46,159 nt of DNA from Bacteroidota bacterium (GTDB taxonomy: Bacteria > Bacteroidota > Bacteroidia > Bacteroidales > VadinHA17), in assembly GCA_022561875.1 (NCBI GenBank), contig JADFQJ010000003.1, forward strand, positions 1-46,159, written 5' to 3'. Below, piece after piece: positions 1 through 8,995 of the stretch. The notes beneath the pieces are model-generated. The model ran no database searches, had not been told where the DNA came from, and saw nothing but the letters and a program-made list of their open reading frames with translations. The position numbers and the translations under genes are program-made. Each line of letters begins with the position of its first letter. Position 1 is the first letter of the stretch.

Positions 1-129
1 AAAAATCCAAAGAAATAATTATTATAAGTCCTGCCGACATTATTGCTGTTTTAAAGTGATTTTAGAATCCTTTAATTTTTTAACATCCGTAAAGGTTTGT
101 GTTTCTGCTTTATACGATATTACTTTACT

Positions 130-150
130 GGGGTATGTACATCTCTACAG
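130..150 (+). repeat. Left terminal inverted repeat of the IS1595-type element
   Basis: GGGGTATGTACATCTCTACAG, paired with the reverse complement at 1085-1105 with two mismatches. The transposase stop codon (151-153) follows directly. Confidence 0.88.
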
Positions 151-1062
151 TCATCTAACATTCATTATTTCAGTATATTTCACAGGTTTATGAAGTACAG
201 CTTGCTCCATTACTCTTTTGAACAAAAGCCCTCTACTCTTTGATGTCCTACGGTTATACCGAAATACATATTCATCAAGATAAGAGATTAGCCTGTTTCT
301 ACTGGTAAAATTTTGGTGTGTCCCAATCAACCATCTTTTAAGCAAAGATGCTACCCTGTTGGCATTTGGCAACATTTCTTCGTCATCATCTTTAACAGTT
401 ACTTTTTCTATCCTATGCTCATACCCATTTTGTTTTAGACGATTGTAACCTTTCCACCCATCTGTAATAATAAGACTCCCTTGTCGTACATTCATTCTTA
501 TCCACTTTAAAAGATATCTCCCGGATGCTTCTGGCACAATGCCCAGCCTGACCCGTCCTGTCCCTTTTTCCAATATCTCTACCGCAATCACAACAATGCT
601 TTTGTTTTCAGCACCTCGTCCCCTCTTGCCTTTTGCTTTACCTCCAATAAAGGTCTCATCTATTTCAACTACTCCTGAGAGAACTTCTCTTCCTGGATTC
701 ACAGTTAATAGTCGCAATTTATGAAGCCATGTCCAAGCTGTTCTGTAACTGCCTAGGCCAAGTATCTTTTGTAGACCTGTTGCACTAACTCCATTCTTTT
801 GTGCGATCATCCACCAAATAGCCCTGAACCAAATGGTCAATGGCTTGTTTGTTTGTTCAAATACAGTCCCGGCAATTGCAGTAGTTTGGTATTCACAGGC
901 AGCACAAATGATTCTGTTCTTGCTTGCAAACCAATACACATTTTTGGAACAGTTAGGACATGCGAATCCTTCTGGCCAACGAAGCGCTATAATGTATTTT
1001 ATGCAATCTTCTTCTGTTGCAAACATCTTTTCAAATTCTATCTGATTCTTTGGATATGTCAT
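151..1062 (-). CDS. IS1595 family (ISXO2-like) transposase
   Basis: A 303-aa DDE transposase that moves the element enclosing it. The N-terminus has a zinc ribbon with Cys35/Cys38 and Cys53/Cys56. A linker/HTH region follows, then an ISXO2-like catalytic domain with VEIDETFIGG (Asp135), ITDGWKGY (Asp201) and LDEYVFRYNRR (Glu264), giving an apparently complete catalytic triad. Length is normal for the family and there is no frameshift, so the enzyme is probably functional. It is the only mobile gene in the window and sits between an unannotated edge and pheS. Confidence 0.93.
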   Translation of the reverse strand: MTYPKNQIEFEKMFATEEDCIKYIIALRWPEGFACPNCSKNVYWFASKNRIICAACEYQTTAIAGTVFEQTNKPLTIWFRAIWWMIAQKNGVSATGLQKILGLGSYRTAWTWLHKLRLLTVNPGREVLSGVVEIDETFIGGKAKGKRGRGAENKSIVVIAVEILEKGTGRVRLGIVPEASGRYLLKWIRMNVRQGSLIITDGWKGYNRLKQNGYEHRIEKVTVKDDDEEMLPNANRVASLLKRWLIGTHQNFTSRNRLISYLDEYVFRYNRRTSKSRGLLFKRVMEQAVLHKPVKYTEIMNVR

Positions 1063-1084
1063 GTCTGCAAAGGTAATAAATTAA

Positions 1085-1105
1085 CTGGACAGATGTACAT
1101 ACCCC
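1085..1105 (-). repeat. Right terminal inverted repeat of the IS1595-type element
   Basis: Read on the minus strand: GGGGTATGTACATCTGTCCAG. It lies just upstream of the transposase start (1062), so the short interval 1063-1105 should hold the transposase promoter. Confidence 0.88.
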
Positions 1106-1133
1106 ATTTTCCTTATTATCCATCTTTAATAAC

Positions 1134-1158
1134 TTTAGGCACTTTTAGCTTTAGATCA
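1134..1158 (+). repeat. TTTAGNCAC 9-mer repeat, locus 1 (beside pheS)
   Basis: TTTAGGCAC (1134-1142) is followed by degraded copies TTTTAGC (1143-1149) and TTTAGATCA (1150-1158). The same 9-mer family occurs at 9470-9505, 40670-40704 and 42371-42408. It lies downstream of pheS, in the spacer next to the IS. Confidence 0.5.
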
Positions 1159-1185
1159 TTTTAAGTACTGATTAGTTACACCTTT

Positions 1186-2226
1186 TTATATAGAGGATCT
1201 GAACTGACTTAGAAAACGGACATCATTTTCGAAGTATAAACGAAGATCGTTTACTTTGTATTTGAGCTGGGCAATTCTTTCAACACCCATACCAAAAGCA
1301 AAACCGGTATATTTTTTACTGTTAATATTGCAATTTTCCAAAACATTTGGGTCTACCATTCCACAACCAAGAATTTCAACCCATCCATTATGTTTACAGA
1401 CATTGCAGCCCTTCCCGCCACATATAAGGCATGAAACATCCATTTCTGCAGAGGGCTCAGTAAAAGGGAAGTAAGAGGGCCTTAGGCGGGTGCTAATATC
1501 TTCGCCAAACATTTCCCTGGCAAAATATAGCAACGTTTGTTTAAGATCAGCAAAAGACACGTTAGTGTCAATATATAACCCTTCAACCTGGTGGAAAATG
1601 CAATGTGCCCTGGCGCTTATTGCTTCATTTCGGAAAACCCTGCCCGGAGAAATAGTCCTGATTGGCGGTTTTGAATTTTCCATATCCCTGACCTGAACCG
1701 ATGAAGTATGAGTTCGGAGTAATATGTCATGGTTTTTCGCGCTTTCTGAATGCCCCTTTTCAATAAAAAAAGTGTCCTGCATGTCACGTGCAGGATGATC
1801 CGGAGGAAAATTTAATTTTGAAAAAACATGATCATCATCTTCAATTTCAGGACCCTCGGAAATGGAAAAACCTAAGCGGGTAAAAATATCTATAATGTTA
1901 TTTCGTACAATTGATATAGGATGACGCGACCCAACAGGCAGAGGATCTCCGGGAAGACTTAAATCAATGTTTGACACAAAATCATTTTTTTCATCAAGAA
2001 CGCTCTTCAAATGGCTGATCTTTTCAATAGCTGAATTCTTAAGGTCATTTATTAATTTTCCATATTCACGTTTTTGTTCAGGAGAAACCTTTTTAAAATC
2101 AGAAAAAAGGTTAACAATAAACCCTTTCTTTCCCAGAAACCTGATACGAAAAATTTCCAGATCGTCAATACTGTCAACCTGATAATTATCAACTTCTGTT
2201 CTAAGTTTCTTTATTCTGTCTAACAT
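1186..2226 (-). CDS. pheS: Phenylalanine--tRNA ligase alpha subunit
   Basis: Catalytic subunit of the alpha2-beta2 cytosolic PheRS, which charges tRNA-Phe. The 346-aa length is normal. An N-terminal coiled-coil tRNA-binding arm (about residues 1-90) precedes the class II core. Motif 2 is visible as RTISPGRVFRNE followed by HCIFHQVEGLYID, a Cys-rich loop CLICGGKGCNVC follows, and motif 3 is GFAFGMGVERIAQLKY. The C-terminal LRLYFENDVRFLSQF is typical of PheS. The gene lies 36 nt downstream of the cyclophilin gene on the same strand, so the two may be co-transcribed. pheT is not in the window, as is common in this phylum. Confidence 0.97.
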   Translation of the reverse strand: MLDRIKKLRTEVDNYQVDSIDDLEIFRIRFLGKKGFIVNLFSDFKKVSPEQKREYGKLINDLKNSAIEKISHLKSVLDEKNDFVSNIDLSLPGDPLPVGSRHPISIVRNNIIDIFTRLGFSISEGPEIEDDDHVFSKLNFPPDHPARDMQDTFFIEKGHSESAKNHDILLRTHTSSVQVRDMENSKPPIRTISPGRVFRNEAISARAHCIFHQVEGLYIDTNVSFADLKQTLLYFAREMFGEDISTRLRPSYFPFTEPSAEMDVSCLICGGKGCNVCKHNGWVEILGCGMVDPNVLENCNINSKKYTGFAFGMGVERIAQLKYKVNDLRLYFENDVRFLSQFRSSI

Positions 2227-2262
2227 AAATGATAGATATGATTTGAATAAATGGTATAAAAA

Positions 2263-3096
2263 TTAAAACCTGGAATGCACCACTTTCATCTTCTTAATAA
2301 TAACATCATTTAACGGCTTGTCTTTATCAGAAGTTTTTACACCTGCAATTTTGTCTATAATATCAATACCTTCTACAACTTCACCGAAAACAGTATAAGA
2401 ACCATCAAGGCGGGGTGTTCCACCAAGAGACTTATATACAGCCCTTTGTTCAGCAGGAATAGTGAAGAATGGTAATTTTTTTAGTTCTTGTTCCATACGA
2501 AGTGTGGCTGCTTGTTGAATTTTAGCATAATTAAGCGCCTCCTCATTATCAAAAGATTTTTCTTTTTCCTGGTTGATATATTTAAAAAAAAGTGATTGTT
2601 TATTCTGATCGTTAATACGTTTCTCAATTTGATCAAGATCGGTATCGGTAATTTTTTTCCCCTGAACGATATAAAATTGTGAACCGGAAGATCTTTGTTC
2701 GGGATTAACTTTATCACCTTCACGAGCTGCAGCGAGGGCGCCTTTCTTATGGAATAATGAGGGATTAAATTCTGCGGGGATAGTGTATCCCGGCCCATGA
2801 CTATTCTTTTCTTCTGTTGTAGAATTAGTTCTTGTGGCAGGATCGCCGGCTTGTATCATGAAATTATTAATAACCCTGTGGAAAAATTGTCCGTTGTAAT
2901 ACCCATCTTTAACAAGTTTAATGAAATTATCGCGGTGTAATGGAGTTTCATTATAAAGCTTTACTTTGATAATCCCTTTGTTTGTTTCAATAATGACCAT
3001 TATTTCTTTTGATCCATCGATTGAAAAGCAACAAGAAACAGAAAGAATGAGAAATAAAGAAAATATTAAGGAATTAGAAAAAAATCTTTTCATCAT
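2263..3096 (-). CDS. Cyclophilin-type peptidyl-prolyl cis-trans isomerase, putative lipoprotein
   Basis: A 277-aa extracytoplasmic foldase that isomerises Xaa-Pro bonds. The N-terminus MMKRFFSNSLIFSLFLILSV is a signal peptide followed by CC, so lipid attachment is possible although the lipobox is loose. The cyclophilin fold is clear: ETNKGIIKVKLYNETPLH at the start, then FHRVINNFMIQAGDP (catalytic FHR) and GSQFYIVQGK. A Lys/Glu-rich insertion of about 75 residues separates the two halves before YTVFGEVVEGIDIIDKI, an arrangement common in Bacteroidota periplasmic cyclophilins. Two consecutive ATGs make the start ambiguous by one residue. pheS lies immediately downstream. Confidence 0.9.
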   Translation of the reverse strand: MMKRFFSNSLIFSLFLILSVSCCFSIDGSKEIMVIIETNKGIIKVKLYNETPLHRDNFIKLVKDGYYNGQFFHRVINNFMIQAGDPATRTNSTTEEKNSHGPGYTIPAEFNPSLFHKKGALAAAREGDKVNPEQRSSGSQFYIVQGKKITDTDLDQIEKRINDQNKQSLFFKYINQEKEKSFDNEEALNYAKIQQAATLRMEQELKKLPFFTIPAEQRAVYKSLGGTPRLDGSYTVFGEVVEGIDIIDKIAGVKTSDKDKPLNDVIIKKMKVVHSRF

Positions 3097-3127
3097 TTTT
3101 GTATTTTTAAAGATTCTATGAACAATG

Positions 3128-3135
3128 CAAAATTA
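3128..3135 (-). promoter_or_regulatory. Candidate -7 box for the cyclophilin-pheS unit
   Basis: Minus-strand TAATTTTG matches the Bacteroidota -7 consensus TAnnTTTG, 31 nt upstream of the start codon. No TTTG -33 element is seen at the usual 19-21 bp, so this rests on the -7 match alone. Confidence 0.3.
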
Positions 3136-3166
3136 AAATATATTCTCGATAAAATAAGTTTTTATT

Positions 3167-4648
3167 TTGGAGCAAATACGTAAACTCGCGGGACAGACTG
3201 CTATTTATGGCTTAGGAACAATTGTGCCAAGGTTTCTGAACTATGCTCTCCTGACACCTTTTTACACAAGGATATTTAAGACGGGAGAATATGGTATTGT
3301 CACTGAGTTGTATGCATATATGGTGGTTTTGCTTGTTATTCTGACATATGGAATGGAGACCGGATATTTTAGGTTTGCATCAAAGGAAAATGATCCCAAA
3401 AAAGTTTATAGCACCGCTCTGAGCTCAATATTGATAACATGTGGATTATTTATTTTGGCAATAATTCTGTTTAACCAACAGATTGCAAATATTATGAAAT
3501 ATTCTGATAATAAGGAATATATCATATTCTTTTCCTTGATAATAGCAATAGATGCTTGTACTGCAATACCCTTTGCAAAACTGAGAAGAGAAGAAAGAGG
3601 ATTCAGGTTTGCACTGATCAAACTGATTAATGTTGTTGTAATTATTGGATTGGCACTGTTTTTCTATGTTCTTGCCCCAAAGATATATTCTAAAGACCCC
3701 AACAGCGTTATTAAATTAATTTATTCACCGGAAATTGGTGTAGGATATGTTTTCATAGCAAATCTTGCAGGTAGTATAATAACGCTGGTTATCCTGTTGC
3801 CTGAAATATTAGGAATAAAGTTAAGACTTGATACGGTTTTATGGAGAAAAATGTTAAGATACAGCTATCCGTTACTGATCGCGGGGCTTGCAGGTACAAT
3901 AAATGATGTTGTGGATAAAATTGTTTTAAAACACCTGTTGCCTGATCAGGATACAGCAATGAATCAACTTGGTATATACGGTGCAAATTACAAAATAGGA
4001 GTGATAATGGCATTGTTTGTACAGATGTTCAGATATGCGTTTGAACCATTTTTATTTGAGAGTTCTGAAAACAAAAATGCGCGGAGAATATACGCTTTAG
4101 TGATGAAGTATTTTGTATTGTTCGGACTGTTTATCTTTCTGGGGGTTACGTTTTATCTGGACATTATTGTTAACCTGTTACTGGGCGAGAAATTTATAGT
4201 AAGCTCCGGACTTGAAGTAGTACCAATAATACTGATAGGATATTTGCTTTATGGGATTTTTGTAAATCTGTCAGTATGGTATAAAATTAATGAGCTAACA
4301 AAATTTGGTGCGATAATAACTGGAATTGGCGCTTTGATAACAGTGATTATCAATGTAAGCCTGGTTCCGGTTTATGGTTACCATGCTTCAGCATGGGCCC
4401 ATATAGCATGTTACCTTACAATGGTTATTCTGTCGTATTATATCGGAAGAAAATATTATAAAATACCTTACGAAACGGGTAAAATAGTAATCTATTTTGT
4501 AATTGCACTTGCAATGTATTGGCTTACACAAATAATAAAAGCGGAAAAGGAACTAATAAATATCGCTGTTAATACTCTGTTTTTAGCTCTTTTTATTTTC
4601 ATCATTATAAGAAAGGAAAAAATATTAAAAAGCAATTATGAAAATTAG
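3167..4648 (+). CDS. Polysaccharide/lipid flippase (Wzx/MATE-MurJ superfamily)
   Basis: A 493-aa integral membrane protein with about 12-14 hydrophobic helices along its length, matching lipopolysaccharide/O-antigen translocases that move lipid-linked glycans across the inner membrane. The N-terminus [22 protein letters not shown] is characteristic of the Bacteroidota flippase found just upstream of dut. The start codon is TTG: no in-frame ATG exists before residue ~50, and the family N-terminus begins exactly here. The 3' end overlaps dut by 11 nt. The substrate cannot be read from the sequence, since no glycosyltransferases or polymerase lie alongside. Confidence 0.85.
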   Translation: MEQIRKLAGQTAIYGLGTIVPRFLNYALLTPFYTRIFKTGEYGIVTELYAYMVVLLVILTYGMETGYFRFASKENDPKKVYSTALSSILITCGLFILAIILFNQQIANIMKYSDNKEYIIFFSLIIAIDACTAIPFAKLRREERGFRFALIKLINVVVIIGLALFFYVLAPKIYSKDPNSVIKLIYSPEIGVGYVFIANLAGSIITLVILLPEILGIKLRLDTVLWRKMLRYSYPLLIAGLAGTINDVVDKIVLKHLLPDQDTAMNQLGIYGANYKIGVIMALFVQMFRYAFEPFLFESSENKNARRIYALVMKYFVLFGLFIFLGVTFYLDIIVNLLLGEKFIVSSGLEVVPIILIGYLLYGIFVNLSVWYKINELTKFGAIITGIGALITVIINVSLVPVYGYHASAWAHIACYLTMVILSYYIGRKYYKIPYETGKIVIYFVIALAMYWLTQIIKAEKELINIAVNTLFLALFIFIIIRKEKILKSNYEN

Positions 4649-5072
4649 AATTATAAACAAATCGAATAACAAATTACCTCGATATAGTACGGATAAATCA
4701 GCCGGGGTGGATTTGAGAGCAAACCTTAAAAATAGTATAACGCTTAAACCTCTTGAAAGAGCACTTGTGCCAACAGGTTTATTTATTGAACTGCCGGATG
4801 GATATGAGGCCCAAATAAGACCAAGAAGCGGATTGGCAATAAAGAATGGAATTACTGTATTAAATGCTCCCGGAACGATTGATGCGGATTATAGGGGAGA
4901 AATCGAGGTAGTACTTATTAACCTGTCATATGAGAATGTAAAGATAAATAATGGGGATAGAATCTGCCAGATGGTAATTAGTAAGCATGAAAAAGCAATT
5001 TTTAAAGAGGTCAAAGTGTTAAATATTACAAAAAGAGGAAAAGGAGGATTTGGACACACCGGGAACAAGTGA
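4638..5072 (+). CDS. dut: Deoxyuridine 5'-triphosphate nucleotidohydrolase (dUTPase)
   Basis: Trimeric dUTPase of 144 aa that hydrolyses dUTP to dUMP and PPi, keeping uracil out of DNA and feeding dTMP synthesis. All five motifs are present: AGVDLRA (22-28), PRSGLAIK (62-69), [10 protein letters not shown] (79-88), GDRICQMV (106-113) and the C-terminal [10 protein letters not shown] (133-142), which closes over the active site. The start overlaps the flippase end by 11 nt, suggesting translational coupling. The flippase-dut-TPR order is familiar in Bacteroidota. Confidence 0.96.
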   Translation: MKIRIINKSNNKLPRYSTDKSAGVDLRANLKNSITLKPLERALVPTGLFIELPDGYEAQIRPRSGLAIKNGITVLNAPGTIDADYRGEIEVVLINLSYENVKINNGDRICQMVISKHEKAIFKEVKVLNITKRGKGGFGHTGNK

Positions 5073-5147
5073 AATTGCACATAATATCGTACAGTGATTA
5101 AAATGGTTAATATTATTCAAATGAATCAACTAAATTGAAAAGGAAAT

Positions 5148-6899
5148 ATGAAAAGTGAGATGAAAATAGCGATTGGATTAATGATAATAACAGTTTTATT
5201 TACAGGATGCTCGAAAAAACAATTCCCTGAAAAAACAATAAAAAATGTGAAAAAAGCAGGTATTGAAGAGAGTAATGAGATGTTCAGTTATTTTTTTGCT
5301 GAGGGAGTGAAACAAAAAATGCTTGGAGAATTACAACTGGCAGAAAAGCATTTTCATACGGCAGTGAGATTTAATAAGGAAAGATCTGCTGCTTTTTATG
5401 AGTTGTCAAGTATTTATACAATAACAGGAAATGTTAGCGAAGCAATTAAATATGCAGTAAAGGCTGAAAAAATGGATGAAGAAAACATCTGGTATAAATT
5501 ACATCTTGCAAATTTGTATCACATAAACAGGCAAAAGGATAATACAATAAAAATTTACGAGAAAATTAATGCTAAATATCCGGAAAGAAGTGATTTGGCA
5601 TTTAACCTGAGCAAATTGTATGAAGAGAATGGAGAAAAAGAAAAAGCGCTGAAAGTATATGAAAATTTAGAAAAAAGTATTGGACTAAATAAGAAAATCG
5701 GGCTTGCGAAAGTGGGAATTTTTGAAAGGGAAGGAAATTTCGAGAAAGCTAAAAAGGAATTAGAAAAGTTATTGAATATTTATCCCAATGATGTTAATAT
5801 ACTTGGAGTGTTAGCTGAACTTTATAATAATAACGGGTATGATGAAGAAGCAAAACGGACTTTTGATAAATTATTTGAGATTGAACCGGATAATTATATT
5901 GCAAAGCGCTCAATAATAGATTTATACAGAAGAAAAGGCGAATACAAAATGGTTTTTAAGCGGGTAAAAGAGATTATTGAAGAGGAGAAGATAAGTGTAC
6001 CTGAAAAGGTGAAAATGATGATGTCTTTTGTTTCAAGTCCGGAAGAAATGCTCAATTATAGGGCAAACATTGAAATTTATATTGAAATGCTTGAAGACAA
6101 GTATCCGGAAAACTATACTGTTAAAGCAATAATAGCTGATTTTTTTTTAAGAACGGGCAACCTGGAAAAAGCGAGAAATAAATTAAAAGTTATTATAAAG
6201 AAAGGTAATGCAAATTTTGTTCTGTGGGAGCAATATTTGTTCCTTGAAAATAGTCTGGGGAACTATTCAGATCTTTTTACTGAGAGCGGGAAAGCGATAA
6301 AAATTTATCCTGAGAAACCAACGCTATTTCTTTTAAGGGGAATTTCCGGTATTGAAATAGATGAAACGGAAATATCAGTAAAAGCGCTTCAAAAAGGAGT
6401 GAAATTAGTGACAGGCAATAATCAACTGAAAGTACAATTTTATACGCTTTTGGGAGATGCATTCAGGAATGCAGGTTTGAGTAAGAATTCGGATGAAGCA
6501 ATGGAAAGTGCATTGAAAATAGATTCTGAGAATACTATAGTATTAAATAATTATGCATATTATTTATCAGAGAGAGGGGAAAAGCTGAAAAGAGCTTTGA
6601 GGATGAGTAGCAAATGTTTGAAGACAGAACCTTTAAATGCTTTATATTTAGATACGTATGGATGGATATTGTATAAAATGGGAAAATTTGAGGAAGCAAG
6701 AAAATATTTGGAAAAAGCTATGAAAAGGGCAGTGATAAATGATCCTGAAATAACAGAACATTATGCAGATATACTTTACAAAATTGGGGAGTATGGTAAA
6801 GCTGTCGAAAACTGGGAAGATGCGATTTTTTTGGGAGGAGACCGAATGAAAATTGAAAAGAAAATTAATAAAGCAAAAAAAAGAGGACATATAAAATAA
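5148..6899 (+). CDS. Tetratricopeptide-repeat lipoprotein
   Basis: A 583-aa predicted outer-membrane or periplasmic lipoprotein: a short N-terminal hydrophobic segment ends in the lipobox LFTGC (Cys21). The rest is helical TPR repeats, recognisable as repeated A-x-x-x-[YF]-x-[KR]-A-L/I patterns, for example SEAIKYAVKAEKM, KEKALKVYENLEK, EKAKKELEKLLNIYPN and EARKYLEKAMKRA, so it probably scaffolds protein partners. Its stop overlaps the next start (TAATG), indicating an operon with the DUF4292 and EnvC-like genes. Coding is strongly A-rich with AGA for most Arg codons. No enzymatic domain is visible; the partner is unknown. Confidence 0.85.
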   Translation: MKSEMKIAIGLMIITVLFTGCSKKQFPEKTIKNVKKAGIEESNEMFSYFFAEGVKQKMLGELQLAEKHFHTAVRFNKERSAAFYELSSIYTITGNVSEAIKYAVKAEKMDEENIWYKLHLANLYHINRQKDNTIKIYEKINAKYPERSDLAFNLSKLYEENGEKEKALKVYENLEKSIGLNKKIGLAKVGIFEREGNFEKAKKELEKLLNIYPNDVNILGVLAELYNNNGYDEEAKRTFDKLFEIEPDNYIAKRSIIDLYRRKGEYKMVFKRVKEIIEEEKISVPEKVKMMMSFVSSPEEMLNYRANIEIYIEMLEDKYPENYTVKAIIADFFLRTGNLEKARNKLKVIIKKGNANFVLWEQYLFLENSLGNYSDLFTESGKAIKIYPEKPTLFLLRGISGIEIDETEISVKALQKGVKLVTGNNQLKVQFYTLLGDAFRNAGLSKNSDEAMESALKIDSENTIVLNNYAYYLSERGEKLKRALRMSSKCLKTEPLNALYLDTYGWILYKMGKFEEARKYLEKAMKRAVINDPEITEHYADILYKIGEYGKAVENWEDAIFLGGDRMKIEKKINKAKKRGHIK

Positions 6900-7600
6900 T
6901 GGGGAAGCAAAAAATCATACTATTTATTGTTTCACTCTGTTGTATTAATATCATTTTACAGGGATGTAAAACAACTAGAAATACCCTTAAGAAGTTTAAT
7001 GAGGAGAATATTGAAATAATAAGGAATGGAATAATTAGAAACAAAAATGATTATAAAACTGTTTGGATAAAAAGATATAATTGCGAAATAAGGGAAAAAT
7101 GGAAAACAAGAAACTTCTATGGAGGAATAAAGATTGTTAAAGACAAAGGAATACTGATAACAATTAAAAGCGGAATTGGAATGGAAACAGCAAGAATATT
7201 ATTAACTAAAGATTCAGTAAAAATTGTTGATAGAATACATAAAGAAATTTACAATGGTGTATATTCAAAAATGAAAGGCTATTTTAGTTTGGTCGATGGT
7301 TATAAAGAGGTTGAAAATCTGCTGTTATGCAATAATTATATGATAGGAAATGATAATTGGCAACTGCTTGGTTACTTAAAGGAAAACAAAGGGGAAAACG
7401 GAAAGGAAAACAGTTTGAAAATCAATTATTTGGGATGGATTGAGATTGAAGGATTTAAGTTTCCGAAAGGATTAAAAATCGAGATAAATAAAAATGATGA
7501 AAGAACGGTTGTAATATTAGAATATGAGAGGACGGAGATAAATACAAATGTAGAAATTAAATTAGAAAACCCGGATGGATATAAAGTAATAAATTTATGA
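6899..7600 (+). CDS. DUF4292-type lipoprotein, possible LolB-like
   Basis: A 233-aa lipoprotein with a signal peptide ending in LQGC (Cys23). The body alternates short beta-strand-like segments (FYGGIKIVKDKGILITIKSG, METARILLTKDSVKIVDR). This resembles the DUF4292 family, which occurs beside TPR and EnvC-type genes in Bacteroidota. The pattern of an N-terminal strand set followed by 'R-lLt-DSV-iiDR' recalls LolA/LolB half-barrels, so a role in lipoprotein delivery to the outer membrane is a reasonable inference, but it is not demonstrated here. Starts at TAATG with the TPR gene and ends in an ATGA overlap with the EnvC-like gene, so the three are tightly coupled. Confidence 0.75.
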   Translation: MGKQKIILFIVSLCCINIILQGCKTTRNTLKKFNEENIEIIRNGIIRNKNDYKTVWIKRYNCEIREKWKTRNFYGGIKIVKDKGILITIKSGIGMETARILLTKDSVKIVDRIHKEIYNGVYSKMKGYFSLVDGYKEVENLLLCNNYMIGNDNWQLLGYLKENKGENGKENSLKINYLGWIEIEGFKFPKGLKIEINKNDERTVVILEYERTEINTNVEIKLENPDGYKVINL

Positions 7601-8799
7601 TTTGTAGGAAGAGAAAATTATGTATTGGTATATTAATGATTATAGGATTGGTGCTGTTCTCGGGGAAATGCTTTTGCCAAACAAGAAAAGAGCTTGAGAA
7701 AGAAAGAGTGAAAACCATGGAGGAGATTGAATTTACAAGCAAAGTTCTTAAAAGAACAAAACGATATAGAAAAGAATCCTTAAATCAATTGATAATAGTA
7801 AAAGAAAAAATAAATAAAAGAAATGTATATATCCGAACTCTGGAAGATGAAATTGATTTATTAAATAAAAAGATTAGTGACAATAGTTGGATAATAGCAT
7901 CATTAGCAAATGATTTGATGAAAATAAGAGGAGAATATGAGAAAATCATAGTGGGGAGTTATAAAAAATCTAAGAACCAGGATCATATAATTTATTTTTT
8001 ATCATCAGAGAGTTATAGACAAGCGTACAGAAGAATTAAATATTATAAGCAATATGCTGAATACAGAAAAAAACAAGCGAAGAAAATAGTGGCAATAAAA
8101 ACTATTCTTGATAGTAAAGAATCAGAGCTTAAATGTGACAGAGAGAAAAAAAAGGAACTATTAAGCAATATGAGATCAGAGAAAAAGAAACTAAATTATG
8201 AAAAAGAAGAAAAGAACAAAATGGTTGTTAATTTGCGGAAAAAAGAAAGAAAATTACGAAGTGAATTGAGGAAAAGAGAAAGAATCGCAAAACAACTTAA
8301 GAAAGAAATTGAAAGAATGCTTGAAGAGGAAAGAAAGAGAGGGAAAGGAATAATAAAATTAACGCCGGAGGAAAAAATCATTGCAGCGAATTTTTCGAGT
8401 AATAAGGGAAAACTTCCATGGCCGGCAGAAAGAGGAATAATAATAGGGAAATTCGGAAAACATAATCACCCGGTTCTGAAAAATGTTAAGATTAACAACA
8501 ATGGAATTGACATAGCGACAATAGAAAGGGCCGATATTAGAGCGATATTTGATGGAGAAATAAGAAAAATTGTGGCAATTAAAGGTGCAAATAATACAGT
8601 GCTGATTAAACATGGAAATTTCTATACAGTGTACCAAAATTTGATTGAAGTAAATGTAAAAGCTGGTGAAAAGGTAAAAATAAAACAGAAAATAGGAGTA
8701 GTATATTCTGAGAAAGATTCAGAAAACGATAGTGTAATTCATTTTGAAATATGGGAGAATAATATAAAAATGGATCCTGAGAAATGGATTGCAAAATAA
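7597..8799 (+). CDS. EnvC-like murein hydrolase activator (degenerate LytM/M23)
   Basis: A 400-aa periplasmic protein: signal peptide (to about residue 27), long Lys/Glu/Arg-rich coiled coil (about 30-250), then a LytM/M23 domain (about 275-398). In active M23 enzymes the zinc is held by H...D and HxH. Here the first His is replaced (NNNGIDIA rather than HxGIDI) and the second block reads VYQNL instead of Y-x-H-L, leaving only HFEIW. The domain therefore should not cut peptidoglycan itself and fits EnvC/NlpD-type activators of amidases. It is the last gene of the TPR-DUF4292-EnvC set; a 196-bp spacer follows. Confidence 0.87.
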   Translation: MICRKRKLCIGILMIIGLVLFSGKCFCQTRKELEKERVKTMEEIEFTSKVLKRTKRYRKESLNQLIIVKEKINKRNVYIRTLEDEIDLLNKKISDNSWIIASLANDLMKIRGEYEKIIVGSYKKSKNQDHIIYFLSSESYRQAYRRIKYYKQYAEYRKKQAKKIVAIKTILDSKESELKCDREKKKELLSNMRSEKKKLNYEKEEKNKMVVNLRKKERKLRSELRKRERIAKQLKKEIERMLEEERKRGKGIIKLTPEEKIIAANFSSNKGKLPWPAERGIIIGKFGKHNHPVLKNVKINNNGIDIATIERADIRAIFDGEIRKIVAIKGANNTVLIKHGNFYTVYQNLIEVNVKAGEKVKIKQKIGVVYSEKDSENDSVIHFEIWENNIKMDPEKWIAK

Positions 8800-8995
8800 A
8801 TTGTAACCTGGAAGGAAAAAAGTGAGTATAAAGAGAGATGAGATAGGCACATATTTTAACAAATTGATTAGAAAAACCTTAATATGAAAACTAAAAGAGT
8901 AAAATGTGCAGTTGGAAATGTTAGACCTTTGAATTAGCCTAATATTTTATTAATCAATGAATAATTGCAAAATTATAATAACATTTAATTAAAGA

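Larger units (their letters stand above)
130..1105 (-). mobile_element. IS1595-family insertion sequence, complete copy
   Basis: A 976-bp element bounded by imperfect 21-bp inverted repeats. The left end (130-150) reads GGGGTATGTACATCTCTACAG and the right end (1105 back to 1085) reads GGGGTATGTACATCTGTCCAG, matching at 19 of 21 positions. It carries one transposase gene whose stop codon abuts the left repeat, so the copy looks intact. The family normally makes an 8-bp target duplication. The flanks here (actttact at 122-129, attttcct at 1106-1113) agree at only 6 of 8 positions, so the duplication is decayed or absent. No interrupted gene can be recognised on either side. Confidence 0.9.

Noticed and set aside
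490-510. TTATCCACT, close to a DnaA box (TTATCCACA)
   Set aside because: Single near-match inside the transposase gene; no cluster of boxes was found, so no origin can be placed in the window.
799-1164. Plus-strand open frame of 121 codons over the IS
   Set aside because: It is antisense to the intact transposase with its DDE residues and has no recognisable protein features.
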